Assembly: GCF_900142255.1 (NCBI RefSeq)
Contig: NZ_FRAF01000015.1
Coordinates: 1 to 64,000 of the forward strand
From: Alicyclobacillus tolerans
GTDB taxonomy: Bacteria; Bacillota; Bacilli; Alicyclobacillales; Alicyclobacillaceae
Length of the DNA: 64,000 nt
Reading direction: 5' to 3'
The position numbers and the translations under genes are program-made. Below, in pieces: positions 1-8,466 of this stretch (position 1 is its first letter; each line of letters begins with the position of its first letter). Under the pieces are notes generated by a model, which did not search any database, was not told the DNA's origin, and was given only the letters and a program-made list of their open reading frames with translations.

Positions 1-519
1 CCGCTCATTGAGCAACACAAACCCAATGCTACCTTACATGATTTAAGTACCCACCAAACTCCCACAATTCAAAAACATCAAAGTCTTGAAGAGGCTATGA
101 GGTTATTCTCACTTTACGATCTCCCACTCTTACCTGTTATGGACGAAACCAACCATTCAGTCATTGGCATACTCACAGAACGCGATGTGGTGCGTGCTTA
201 TAACGCTTATACCATTTATTCAACCGAATCGAACGCGAAAATTAGACAACTTCAAGATCTTCATCAAAATTCAGGCCAATTCACAAATCTCAGATTAAAA
301 GAAAATAGTCCAGTGATTGGGCTATCCTTAGCAGATGTGCGATTTCCTTCTGAAGCCGTCATCGTTTCAATTAAACGACAAAATAATCTGCTTGTACCTC
401 ATGGAAAAACAGTGTTTCAAAAAGATGACGAAGTGCTTCTTTTTATTTCTCCGATTCAAAAAGTAGATGAGGTTGTAAATTTTATGTCCGGTGAGGTATC
501 TTCTTTGTCAAAACAATAA
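1..519 (+). CDS. C-terminal part of a ClC-type chloride channel/antiporter with CBS and TrkA-C domains (partial)
   Basis: The reading frame is open from base 1, so the gene starts outside the window and about 172 residues are visible. The first ~70 residues look like the end of a CBS domain, with the typical stretch GILTERDVVRAY. The last ~75 residues resemble a TrkA-C (RCK_C) domain: a hydrophobic beta-rich segment, then LLVPHGKTVFQKDDEVLLF. A ClC transporter followed by CBS and TrkA-C is a common Firmicute architecture, but the membrane part is not visible here, so another CBS/TrkA-C transporter cannot be excluded. It is the only plus-strand gene at this edge. No clear terminator follows. 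Confidence 0.6.
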   Translation, partial: PLIEQHKPNATLHDLSTHQTPTIQKHQSLEEAMRLFSLYDLPLLPVMDETNHSVIGILTERDVVRAYNAYTIYSTESNAKIRQLQDLHQNSGQFTNLRLKENSPVIGLSLADVRFPSEAVIVSIKRQNNLLVPHGKTVFQKDDEVLLFISPIQKVDEVVNFMSGEVSSLSKQ

Positions 520-742
520 TAAACCTTAAAGATTTTTTATGAGGGAATTTGGATTATCTCTTTTGTCATGTACGTGTCCACAGTCTTGCACGCCTTTGCG
601 TATGTCGCAAACTCCTATGTGGATAGTCTGTTATCCTTTAGCACTCGGTGAAATGACTCCAGTGGATATTCTTCAGTCATGATATTCGTCGATCCGGTTC
701 CTGTTTTCCCAGTCAAAAACCCACCATTCTTGTAGAGGAGGC

Positions 743-1000
743 TTGCCCACCGGTTCACCACAATCGCGCAAATCTCATGTTTGCAAGCAACGATGGACAC
801 ATGATATAACGGCGCTGAAGAGGAATTTACCACCTGTTGCCTTCCACGGCCTCCGTCACACCTATGCAATGCTTTTGCTGATGGAAAAGGTGCCCCTGAA
901 AGTTGTATCTGAACACCTGGGCCACGCCTCCATCATGATGACTGCAGATGCGTATGCACATGTGACCGACACGATGCAACGAGAGGCCGTGGAAGAATAA
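743..1000 (+). pseudogene. C-terminal remnant of a tyrosine recombinase / phage integrase
   Basis: The last ~58 residues match the catalytic end of the tyrosine recombinase family. HGLRHTYA supplies the H-x-x-R box, LGHAS supplies the second histidine, and DAYAHV carries the nucleophilic tyrosine. The usual ~250-300 residues before this (SAM-like DNA-binding domain and first catalytic arginine) are absent, and upstream sequence in all frames shows nothing that restores them. The open frame before about base 815 is not recognisable as family sequence. This is best read as the stump of a former mobile element or Xer-like gene. No att repeats or partner genes are seen. Confidence 0.6.
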
Positions 1001-1048
1001 AATCGACTTTTGACTGCCAAGTAATATCTTTTGGTAAAGGAGAGATTC

Positions 1049-1186
1049 GTGACTTTTCAATCCCTCAAACTATGGATGAAAGCCTATCAATCCGCGCCAC
1101 GTAAGGAATATCCATCAAGGCATCTGCCAAATCATTGGTTTGTCAAGGTAAATGGCTGCGTTACTGCCTGGCCATCTTCGTTTTGA
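1049..1186 (+). CDS. Possible 45-aa ORF, may be spurious
   Basis: A GTG codon at 1049 is preceded by AAAGGAGAG at good spacing, and 45 codons follow before TGA. The translation begins MTFQSLKLWMKAYQS and matches no family I recognise. It overlaps the 3' end of the convergent amylase gene by 55 bases, which argues against a conserved protein. It lies directly behind the integrase stump and may be another piece of degraded mobile DNA. Confidence 0.2.
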   Translation: MTFQSLKLWMKAYQSAPRKEYPSRHLPNHWFVKVNGCVTAWPSSF

Positions 1187-4100
1187 GCTGCCACACGATA
1201 AGTGACCGAAGTAGTCCCAGAAGGAACTTCCAAATTCACTCGGATGGGTGGTTGATTGGGCATAATGCCAGGCGGATAGATAGGATTACCCGGACTCATA
1301 GATGGTTGAACCGGTTGCAAGGGACCACCCGGATGAATTGGCGGTTGACCCGGCTGCTGAGAAATCCCCGGCACAGATACAGTTTGCACAGGAATATATG
1401 AGCCATCTGCTTGTTCTTCATAAACCACATACTGAGTAGCTCCGGGAACCGAGTTGATGTTCAGAATCGCTTGCCCTCGTAACAGGGTACCCTTTACTAC
1501 TGGCGCAGTTAAGCGCAAAGCTGGCAAATCAACTGTAGACGAAAGCATGCTTGCCGAAACATTGGGTCCAGCCGGCGGTGCTACTGGTGGTCCCACTAAT
1601 GGGCCAGGGCCAAGAACAGGGCCAGGGCCAAACAACGCTTCTACAGCGAATGTTTGAGCATATGCCCCTCGTTCTACAGGTAAATAGAGTGTGCTAGCAG
1701 ACAACGGCCCACCAACGGGTTGCCACTGACCCGCTCTATTTTTACGAAAGACCCGATAGCCTGTTGCACCTTCTACAGGTGTCCAGGCAATTTGATTCTG
1801 ATTACCTGACTCTTGTAAATAAGCGACCGGAACACGTGTAGGTGTTACTAAAATAGCTCCCTGATAAGGTTGTAAGGTCAACGTGACTTGACCATTCTCC
1901 ACTGTATACCACTGGTTATTCAGCTCGTCGAGCAAGCGAGTACCATCAGCGACCGTACCTTTGGTAGGAAGGCTGACTGTGGTAGATTGATTTTGATTAT
2001 TTAGCGCTACAATGGCAGAAGCGTCATTAGCCGGATCGCCAAACACATCATGTCCATCACGTATGGTACGCGCAAAAGCATAGACCATGCCCTGCGTATA
2101 GAGTGGCTGGAAGTCACCTGTCTGCAACACAGGGTTTGCCTTGCGAATCGCACCTAATTTGCGATAGTGGTTGAGAAGAGTGAGGTTTTGATGATTCCAC
2201 GGATAGGTTCGACGGCTAAGTGGATCTTTGTATCCAGTCAGGCCAGCCTCATCTCCATACCAGATGGTCGGATCACCTGGGAAACCAAATTGAAGATCGG
2301 AAACCAGTTTTAGCTTCTCTATGCCGATTTGTTCATCTGCAGCGGATGGTTGATACAAATCCTGTTGCAAAGCGGAAATATCGCTTGGTTGTGGTGCATT
2401 TTCAAGAATCGTCAAAATACGCATCGTATCTTGCGAATCCACCAGATTCATCATGGCATAGAAAGATTGCTTGGGATATTCGCTATACAGGCGCATCAGA
2501 CGTTGATTAAACCCTGCTGCGTCAACTGCATGATGCTGTTCATTGCCATCGTTGTAATTACCGCGGAAAAAGTCTATCACTGCATTTCGGAACTGATAAT
2601 TCATGACACTGTCAAAGGTCGATCCGGTCAGCCAGTCTGTGCCATTATCATTGGTCGCGTTATTCCAAATCTCACCTATAATAGCAGCATTAGGATCGAT
2701 AGACTTGACGGCATCGCGAAAACCGCTCCACCAAGCTGTGTTGAAGTTACTGTTGTCCGCTGAATCTAATCTCCAACCACTAGCACCTTGCTCAATCCAG
2801 TATTTTGCCACTGAATTCTTCCCGCTGTATATAAATTTCTGATATGCAGGGTTAGAAGTATTCGTTTCTGGCAACGTATCAATATTAAACCATCCGTTGT
2901 ACGGATTTTGTGGATTACCTGTCCATTCATACCAAGAATAGTAGGGAGACGACGAGGGTTGGTTGCTTTGATACGCCTGCCATGCTCCTGTTGTTTTAAA
3001 ATTGCCAAATTTATTGAAATAAATGCTGTCGCTACCTGTGTCTTCAAAGACGCCATCCAAAATGATATGAAAACCTTTCGCATGAGCGGCTTTGACCAAA
3101 TTCAGCCAATCCTGCTGTGTACCAAAACCGGGATCAATCTTCATAAAATCTGCCGTATCATATTTATGGTTGGATTCAGCCTCAAAAACAGGCATCAAAT
3201 AGAGCGTATTGACACCGAGGCTCTTCAGGTAATCCAGCTTATCTTGAATACCTTGAAGATCTCCGCCAAAGAAGTCAATATTCCACTGCCCGTTACCACG
3301 TAATTTCTCAATACTTGGATTAGAGGAGGGCGGAATATTGGGATCATCAGGAGGACTGCTCCAATGTTGATGAAACTCAATGGGTCCTAAAGACTCCTGT
3401 CCATTTGCATTCACATAAATCCCTTTTTGAGTCTTGGGATTTTCATCTGTAGCAATATTTCCGTTATAGAACCGATCAGGCATGATTTCATAAATGACTG
3501 CGTGCTTCAACCAATCAGGTGTTTCAAATCCCTTTTCAAACACGCTAATTTGGTAACTTGGACCATTCGATGAAAAACCAACCGCACCGGGCCCCTCTAA
3601 TTGCGATCCGTTATCATCATAATATAGGGTCTGTCCACTAGATGTTTGAGTAACAAATTGATACCACATGGTTCCTGGTGTTTGAACGTCGGAAGCAGGG
3701 ATGGTCACCGTCCACCAGCTATAATCTGTAGCTTGGCTGACTCCAGCTTCCTGCTCAATTTGACTAGCAGGCATTTGCAAAGGTTGCATAGGCAGATCTA
3801 ATTCACCCGATTGGCCCGTCGCACCCCAAAGGCGGAGTGTAGCACTTTTTAAATCGACAGGTCCGCGCAATCGAAGCGTAATCGGTGTACCAGCCGCAAC
3901 AGCACCGAATGGCGACCGATAAAACGTGTTAAACGAATCATGGTAATACGCCTTCATCCAAGCTGGAAGTGGTCCCACAAGCAGTGTAGCTGAACGGTTT
4001 AAGGAAACATTCACAACTCTATCCGCATCTTGCGCTACTGTATCTAAATCTACCGTATATAATCCATCTGGTAAATTCTGCGGGACAGTAAATTGCACAC

Positions 4101-5160
4101 TGCTCCATCCGGCATTAAAACCTTGACTGGTTGCAACTGTCTGACCATCTGCATTGATAAAACTGACCATCGTTTGATTCGGTTGACTGGAACTCCCTGA
4201 AAAATCGCCTACCGGATCGTTCGCTGTCAATGTGTCTCCAGGGTTGGCATCCATTTCAGACAGTGAAACTGAACCAACCGGCAGAGGAAAGTTTTGATTC
4301 GTATCGTCATAGGTGTGCAATCCGTCACCTGAAAGGCAGGCAAAACTGCTTCCGTCATAAATATCGAATCGATAGTAGATGGTTCCACCATTGGAAGCAG
4401 GAATGGTGGCAGACCACAGTTGATAGGGTCCAAACGTTTTTCCAGGTGTCATATCCACTTGAAAACCTTTGTTGGCGGCTGTGTCCCAGCAATTGAGAAC
4501 CACTTTGCTGAGGTTTCCACTATATGCTCGCATACTGATGGTCACCGACTGACCCGCAGCAGGATTGGGATTAGATACATAAGTAGAACTGTCGGATGTA
4601 TAGATACCGTCCCACTGTACAGTACTTGCATCCGTATATGGCAACACTTGCAAACCATTTCCTGGAGTTGTGCTTGCAACACTACTGCCGCTTTGCACAG
4701 TAATCGTGTAAGTTCCCGCACCTACACCTGCGTCTCCTTCAGGAAGTTGTAAAAGTATGCTATTGGGGCCAGTTACGGTAGCGTCATTCGTCACGTTGAT
4801 TGTACCATTGACACTATTCTCGAGTGTGACCTGAACATTCGAAGCACTCAAGTCTATACCAGAGACATCAAGCTGGACAGTGGCTGCCTTACCAGCAGTA
4901 AAATCGTTTCCTGACACAATTTGTACCGTTGCACTCGTACTGTATGTACTTCCATACGTAGTAGCCTGTGTACTTGTGCCACTATTCGAAAGATTACTGG
5001 CATAGCTAGTTCCACTGCTAGAGGATTGCGTTGTTTGACCTCCGCCACTCGCAGAATTGCTACTTGTACTAGCATAGACTGTACCGGCAGAAGCAACGAG
5101 CGGTAAAGCAGCCGTCATGACAACCGTAGCTGCCAAACTCATGGAATTTTTCCATTTCAA
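1132..5160 (-). CDS. Very large secreted GH13 alpha-amylase/neopullulanase-like enzyme
   Basis: This 1342-residue secreted glycoside hydrolase is expected to cleave alpha-1,4 (perhaps alpha-1,6) glucans. The start is TTG behind GAGGGAGAGAG, and a signal peptide spans ~1-30. A Ser/Thr-rich stretch and beta-sandwich modules follow, two of them CBM34/N-domain-like, near 185-290 and 405-540. The (beta/alpha)8 catalytic domain starts near DWLKHAVIYEIMPDRF. Catalytic residues by alignment to GH13 regions II-IV are D799 (GWRLDSADN), E830 (IIGEIWNN) and D911 (LVDSQDTMR). Region I reads DGVFEDTG and region IV SQD, so the usual histidines of the NH and NHD motifs are missing. The C-terminal ~330 residues hold Fn3-like modules joined by Pro/Gly-rich linkers. 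Length and few charged residues recall the ~1300-aa thermoacidophilic amylase of Alicyclobacillus acidocaldarius. Confidence 0.88.
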   Translation of the reverse strand: MKWKNSMSLAATVVMTAALPLVASAGTVYASTSSNSASGGGQTTQSSSSGTSYASNLSNSGTSTQATTYGSTYSTSATVQIVSGNDFTAGKAATVQLDVSGIDLSASNVQVTLENSVNGTINVTNDATVTGPNSILLQLPEGDAGVGAGTYTITVQSGSSVASTTPGNGLQVLPYTDASTVQWDGIYTSDSSTYVSNPNPAAGQSVTISMRAYSGNLSKVVLNCWDTAANKGFQVDMTPGKTFGPYQLWSATIPASNGGTIYYRFDIYDGSSFACLSGDGLHTYDDTNQNFPLPVGSVSLSEMDANPGDTLTANDPVGDFSGSSSQPNQTMVSFINADGQTVATSQGFNAGWSSVQFTVPQNLPDGLYTVDLDTVAQDADRVVNVSLNRSATLLVGPLPAWMKAYYHDSFNTFYRSPFGAVAAGTPITLRLRGPVDLKSATLRLWGATGQSGELDLPMQPLQMPASQIEQEAGVSQATDYSWWTVTIPASDVQTPGTMWYQFVTQTSSGQTLYYDDNGSQLEGPGAVGFSSNGPSYQISVFEKGFETPDWLKHAVIYEIMPDRFYNGNIATDENPKTQKGIYVNANGQESLGPIEFHQHWSSPPDDPNIPPSSNPSIEKLRGNGQWNIDFFGGDLQGIQDKLDYLKSLGVNTLYLMPVFEAESNHKYDTADFMKIDPGFGTQQDWLNLVKAAHAKGFHIILDGVFEDTGSDSIYFNKFGNFKTTGAWQAYQSNQPSSSPYYSWYEWTGNPQNPYNGWFNIDTLPETNTSNPAYQKFIYSGKNSVAKYWIEQGASGWRLDSADNSNFNTAWWSGFRDAVKSIDPNAAIIGEIWNNATNDNGTDWLTGSTFDSVMNYQFRNAVIDFFRGNYNDGNEQHHAVDAAGFNQRLMRLYSEYPKQSFYAMMNLVDSQDTMRILTILENAPQPSDISALQQDLYQPSAADEQIGIEKLKLVSDLQFGFPGDPTIWYGDEAGLTGYKDPLSRRTYPWNHQNLTLLNHYRKLGAIRKANPVLQTGDFQPLYTQGMVYAFARTIRDGHDVFGDPANDASAIVALNNQNQSTTVSLPTKGTVADGTRLLDELNNQWYTVENGQVTLTLQPYQGAILVTPTRVPVAYLQESGNQNQIAWTPVEGATGYRVFRKNRAGQWQPVGGPLSASTLYLPVERGAYAQTFAVEALFGPGPVLGPGPLVGPPVAPPAGPNVSASMLSSTVDLPALRLTAPVVKGTLLRGQAILNINSVPGATQYVVYEEQADGSYIPVQTVSVPGISQQPGQPPIHPGGPLQPVQPSMSPGNPIYPPGIMPNQPPIRVNLEVPSGTTSVTYRVAAQNEDGQAVTQPFTLTNQ

Positions 5161-5227
5161 TGTGACTCTCTCTCCCTCATCCTCATTTTACCCTCGCCCT
5201 AACCACAAATGGTTCATCATGTTTAAG

Positions 5228-5240
5228 TGCAACGTTTGCA
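5228..5240 (-). promoter_or_regulatory. LacI-type operator upstream of the amylase gene
   Basis: TGCAACGTTTGCA is a 5-bp inverted repeat (TGCAA/TTGCA) around a CG centre. This is the shape bound by LacI/GalR family regulators such as MalR or CcpA. It lies 68 bases upstream of the amylase TTG start. A second, similar site begins 18 bases further upstream. The regulator is not in this window. Confidence 0.45.
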
Positions 5241-5258
5241 GAATATGCTCAATGTTTA

Positions 5259-5272
5259 TGCAAACGATTGCA
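5259..5272 (-). promoter_or_regulatory. Second LacI-type operator upstream of the amylase gene
   Basis: TGCAAACGATTGCA repeats the TGCAA...TTGCA dyad of the neighbouring site with one extra central base. Two copies about three helical turns apart (centre to centre ~32 bp) fit cooperative or looping control of a sugar-responsive gene. No convincing -35/-10 pair was identified, so activation versus repression is open. Confidence 0.45.
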
Positions 5273-5368
5273 CAATTTCTTAATATTTATCCTATCAATT
5301 AATGAAAGCGGCTTCAATATCTAATTTTGTCGATCACAATACTTTTTTGATACGCTGTCTTAAAAACA

Positions 5369-5923
5369 TTATTCTATAGGTGATTTGCTCTTGAACCCTA
5401 TGAAAATGGGGAAAACAGGCTTGTGCATCCGAGAATCTTTGGAAACCGTTTGATGAGGAGACAACATAATTTGTTTTTGCCATGCGTCATAGAGATAAAT
5501 GAGAAGCGATAATCCAAATACAATGAGATAATACTGCCAAGGTTGCATCAAGCGAAATTTAGCAATTTTTAACCACGGTAAAACGCGATCAAAAATAAGA
5601 TATACATAAATCCAATCTATCACTAGGTTGACACCGACATATTGCCAAAATCGGTGCGAAGTAAAATAATAAATCCACAAGACCGTCACCGGGAATAATC
5701 CATAAGCAAAACTGACATTGATAACATATCCCCAGGGGACAATCGATTGTTGTATACTCCACCAATGATAATGAAAAGCAATAATGAAAATATTGCTCAT
5801 CACAAAGCAGGTGAATAGAGTCACTGGCATATAGCGTTTTAAAGACGCGCGATCCATAAAAAGCAAAACTGTCAACCATGAGGAAATAAACATGGTCCAT
5901 AAGATCAGCTGGGAATGGGTCAA
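5369..5923 (-). CDS. Small polytopic membrane protein, possibly CBO0543-like
   Basis: The 184-residue protein has five or six hydrophobic segments separated by short loops, many aromatic residues (W, Y, F) and a basic C-terminal tail. This pattern resembles the CBO0543 family of small Bacillales/Clostridia membrane proteins, of unknown function. That assignment is from memory of the pattern and is tentative. It stands alone between the amylase gene and the end of the lysine operon. An alternative reading frame in the same place is an overlap artefact. Confidence 0.6.
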   Translation of the reverse strand: MTHSQLILWTMFISSWLTVLLFMDRASLKRYMPVTLFTCFVMSNIFIIAFHYHWWSIQQSIVPWGYVINVSFAYGLFPVTVLWIYYFTSHRFWQYVGVNLVIDWIYVYLIFDRVLPWLKIAKFRLMQPWQYYLIVFGLSLLIYLYDAWQKQIMLSPHQTVSKDSRMHKPVFPIFIGFKSKSPIE

Positions 5924-6094
5924 CTCAGGAACCTCTCTTCTTGATGACGCCTCTGCAAGTTTTGAGAATTGAACGCTATAACATAGCCTTCTTCCCTCTA
6001 CTGAATCGGACGGCGTGTTGGCCTGACCAACAACTCAACAGCACTCAAAGTATGAGCGATTTCCCACCCCAGCATGCATGACTGAACAAAAACT

Positions 6095-6874
6095 TTACTG
6101 CAAATGACGAGCAACCATTTCCTGAACTACAAAAGAAGCCACATCAGGCGCTAAAGTACCAGGACCAAATCCAGCATCATAGCCCAATTCAAGTGCCAAT
6201 TCATGAGTAATTCGCGGACCACCGGCAACCAAAATCAGTTTATCTCGTAATCCTTCAGCTTCAAGAAGGTCAACTAAAGCGCTCAAATTGTGAAGATGCA
6301 CATCCTTCTGCGTGACAACTTGCGAAACAAGCAGCGCATCTGCTTTCAGTTCAATCGCTTTACGAACCAGTTCCTCATTTTCTACTTGACTGCCAAGATT
6401 GTAAGCTTGGATTTCCGGATAGCGTTCGAGCCCGTACTCACCGTTGTAACCTTTCATATTCATAATCGCGTCTATTCCCACTGTATGTGCGTCTGTTCCT
6501 GTACACGCTCCAAGTATGGTGATTTTACGACCAATTTTTGTTCGGATAAACTCATTAATTTCATAAAAATTCATCACTTCCGTCTCGACTTTGGGAACTT
6601 GTATGTGGGCATAGTCGACACTGTGTACACAGTTCCCATATAGAACGATAAAAGTAAAGTTCTCTCCGATATCTTCGTGATGAACCACACTCGGATTGAC
6701 AATTCCCATTTTAAGAGCAAGCAGGCGGGCTGCTTCAACAGCTTCAGGACCGTCCGGAACGGGCAAAGAGAAACTCAACTGGACTTTGCCGTCATTCATT
6801 GTGTCCCCGTAAGGACGAATTGCCGTATAGTCTGGCTTCGCAATCTGCGTTCGATAGTCGAGTTGCTCCATCAT
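6095..6874 (-). CDS. kamE: Lysine 5,6-aminomutase beta subunit (B12- and PLP-binding)
   Basis: KamE is the cobalamin-binding subunit of the enzyme that moves the terminal amino group of beta-lysine from C6 to C5, giving 3,5-diaminohexanoate. At 259 residues it has the family's length. The base-off B12 motif is TDAHTVGID, with the cobalt ligand H130. K141 in NMKGYNG lies 11 residues later, the same spacing as the PLP-binding lysine (K144) and histidine (H133) of the Clostridium sticklandii enzyme. AGGPRI forms the later Gly-rich turn of the Rossmann domain. The ATG overlaps the kamD stop as ATGA, so the subunits should be made in equal amounts. It is the last gene of the operon; no strong terminator is visible downstream. 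Confidence 0.93.
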   Translation of the reverse strand: MMEQLDYRTQIAKPDYTAIRPYGDTMNDGKVQLSFSLPVPDGPEAVEAARLLALKMGIVNPSVVHHEDIGENFTFIVLYGNCVHSVDYAHIQVPKVETEVMNFYEINEFIRTKIGRKITILGACTGTDAHTVGIDAIMNMKGYNGEYGLERYPEIQAYNLGSQVENEELVRKAIELKADALLVSQVVTQKDVHLHNLSALVDLLEAEGLRDKLILVAGGPRITHELALELGYDAGFGPGTLAPDVASFVVQEMVARHLQ

Positions 6875-8466
6875 CCGCGCCGAACCTCCTCTTGCTGTAC
6901 AGTCCCAGTAATCCCTAAGCGCACGCGCAATTCATCAGCAAATGGATTGAAATAGTCTGCAGATTTCATCAGTACGCCGGATAATCCTTTACCACCAGTG
7001 GCAGTCCGTTTGACATCAGCAAACATGCCCGAAGCCAATGCTTGATAAAGTCCCACATCCACAATGTTTTCCAGTAGCTGTACCGCTTCTGCTAAAACCT
7101 GATGAGCCCGCCGGACAATGATTCCATCTTCTTTAAAATTGATTTCTTCTCCTAAATGTCTTGCATTATTAAAAATATATTTTGCACTCTCAATCGCCAG
7201 ATGCCGATCGTAGATAAGCGGAGTATGAATCTGTTCCGTCATCATGCCCAACAATTGAATTCCTTGCTGTGTCATAATACCAACCATATTGAAAAGAGCG
7301 TCTTGGACATGACCACGAAAGATGTTTCCTGTCATATGTTTGGTAGGCGGCATGTATTTGAGCGGGGCATTAGGGAAAATTTCTCTAGCCATCTGCGCCT
7401 GTGCCAATTCGTACAAAAATCCGTCCTCTAACATGGGATTCATCTCAAAAGCATGCCCAAGCCCCATCTGCGCTTCGGGAAGGCCACTCCGTAGAGCTAA
7501 CTGTTCATTGATAAATTGCGAAGCAAGTACAGTATGAGCTGACTCTACTGCATCTGCAGTGGTCAGATAATTGTCTTCGCCTGTATTAATAATCACTCCA
7601 GCATAAGCATTAATCATTCGAGAAAAAGCCTGATCACACAACGTTCGTTGCATGTTAATATCTCGAAAAAGAATTCCGTACAAAGCGTCATTCAGCATAA
7701 CATCCAAGCGTTCCAAAGCACCCATAGCGGCTATTTCAGGCATACAAAGTCCTGAACAATAGTTACACAGCCGTATATAACGGCCTACTTCCTCACTCAC
7801 TTCATCAAGTGCCTGCCGCATGATGCGAAAGTTAGCCTGCGTGGCATAAGTTCCCCCAAAACCTTCCGTTGTCGGCCCATACGGTACATAGTCAATCAGA
7901 CTCTGCCCTGTACTGCGAATGACAGCAATGATGTCCGCTCCCTGACGGGCAGCAGACTTGGCTTGAACTACATCCTCATAAATATTTCCTGTAGCAACAA
8001 TGACATAGATGTATGGCTGTTTCCCTTCTCCCAAACGGCCAAGATACTGATTGCGTTTCTCACGGTTAGCAGCAATACCATCCAATGCGTATTGCGCCAT
8101 CTCTCTTGCTTTGACCTGAATATCAACTCGATTGGGCAAATCTTCCGTTCCTAATTGAACCATTCCTGCGCCTATCGCTTCAGCAAGTTCTTGCGCCGTC
8201 ATCCCATGCACCATCATTGCACCGACAAACGGGTAGGCAATACCCCCCGCCAGGAGATCTCGGGATAGAGCGTGATCGACCACTACATTGGCAAGTGGTA
8301 CGCCTTCGGCGTCCACTCCATCTACACCAAACAGCCGCAGAACTGTTCTTTCAATAGCAACCGTGGTACGCTCCATGACTTGAGCGGTAACATCATCAGC
8401 TATTTGACTGGCTGCCTGCCGGGCCCTTTGAATTACGGCTTCATTCAAATGAAGTTTTCCTGTCAT
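6871..8466 (-). CDS. kamD: Lysine 5,6-aminomutase alpha subunit
   Basis: KamD is the large TIM-barrel subunit of adenosylcobalamin/PLP-dependent lysine 5,6-aminomutase. It spans 531 residues, close to characterised homologues (~515). Recognisable family stretches include the conserved segment around YVPYGPTTEGFGGTYATQ and the later MPPTKHMTGNIFRG. The gene overlaps kamE at its end and kamC at its start by four bases each (ATGA), which implies translational coupling. The neighbourhood (kamA, kdd, kamB, kamC) makes the lysine rather than the ornithine aminomutase the better call. Adenosylcobalamin must be made or imported; no B12 riboswitch is seen in the operon leader. Confidence 0.93.
   Translation of the reverse strand: MTGKLHLNEAVIQRARQAASQIADDVTAQVMERTTVAIERTVLRLFGVDGVDAEGVPLANVVVDHALSRDLLAGGIAYPFVGAMMVHGMTAQELAEAIGAGMVQLGTEDLPNRVDIQVKAREMAQYALDGIAANREKRNQYLGRLGEGKQPYIYVIVATGNIYEDVVQAKSAARQGADIIAVIRSTGQSLIDYVPYGPTTEGFGGTYATQANFRIMRQALDEVSEEVGRYIRLCNYCSGLCMPEIAAMGALERLDVMLNDALYGILFRDINMQRTLCDQAFSRMINAYAGVIINTGEDNYLTTADAVESAHTVLASQFINEQLALRSGLPEAQMGLGHAFEMNPMLEDGFLYELAQAQMAREIFPNAPLKYMPPTKHMTGNIFRGHVQDALFNMVGIMTQQGIQLLGMMTEQIHTPLIYDRHLAIESAKYIFNNARHLGEEINFKEDGIIVRRAHQVLAEAVQLLENIVDVGLYQALASGMFADVKRTATGGKGLSGVLMKSADYFNPFADELRVRLGITGTVQQEEVRRG

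Noticed and set aside
636-660. TTAGCACTC resembling half of the CIRCE element for HrcA
   Set aside because: The partner GAGTGCTAA is missing at nine bases' distance (ACTCC follows), and no chaperone gene is near.
615-869. 84-aa minus-strand frame with GKTGTGST, like a P-loop
   Set aside because: Overlaps the integrase remnant antisense, has no ribosome site and no surrounding ATPase fold.
2329-2763. 144-aa plus-strand frame inside the amylase gene
   Set aside because: Antisense shadow of the strongly conserved GH13 catalytic domain, without ribosome site.
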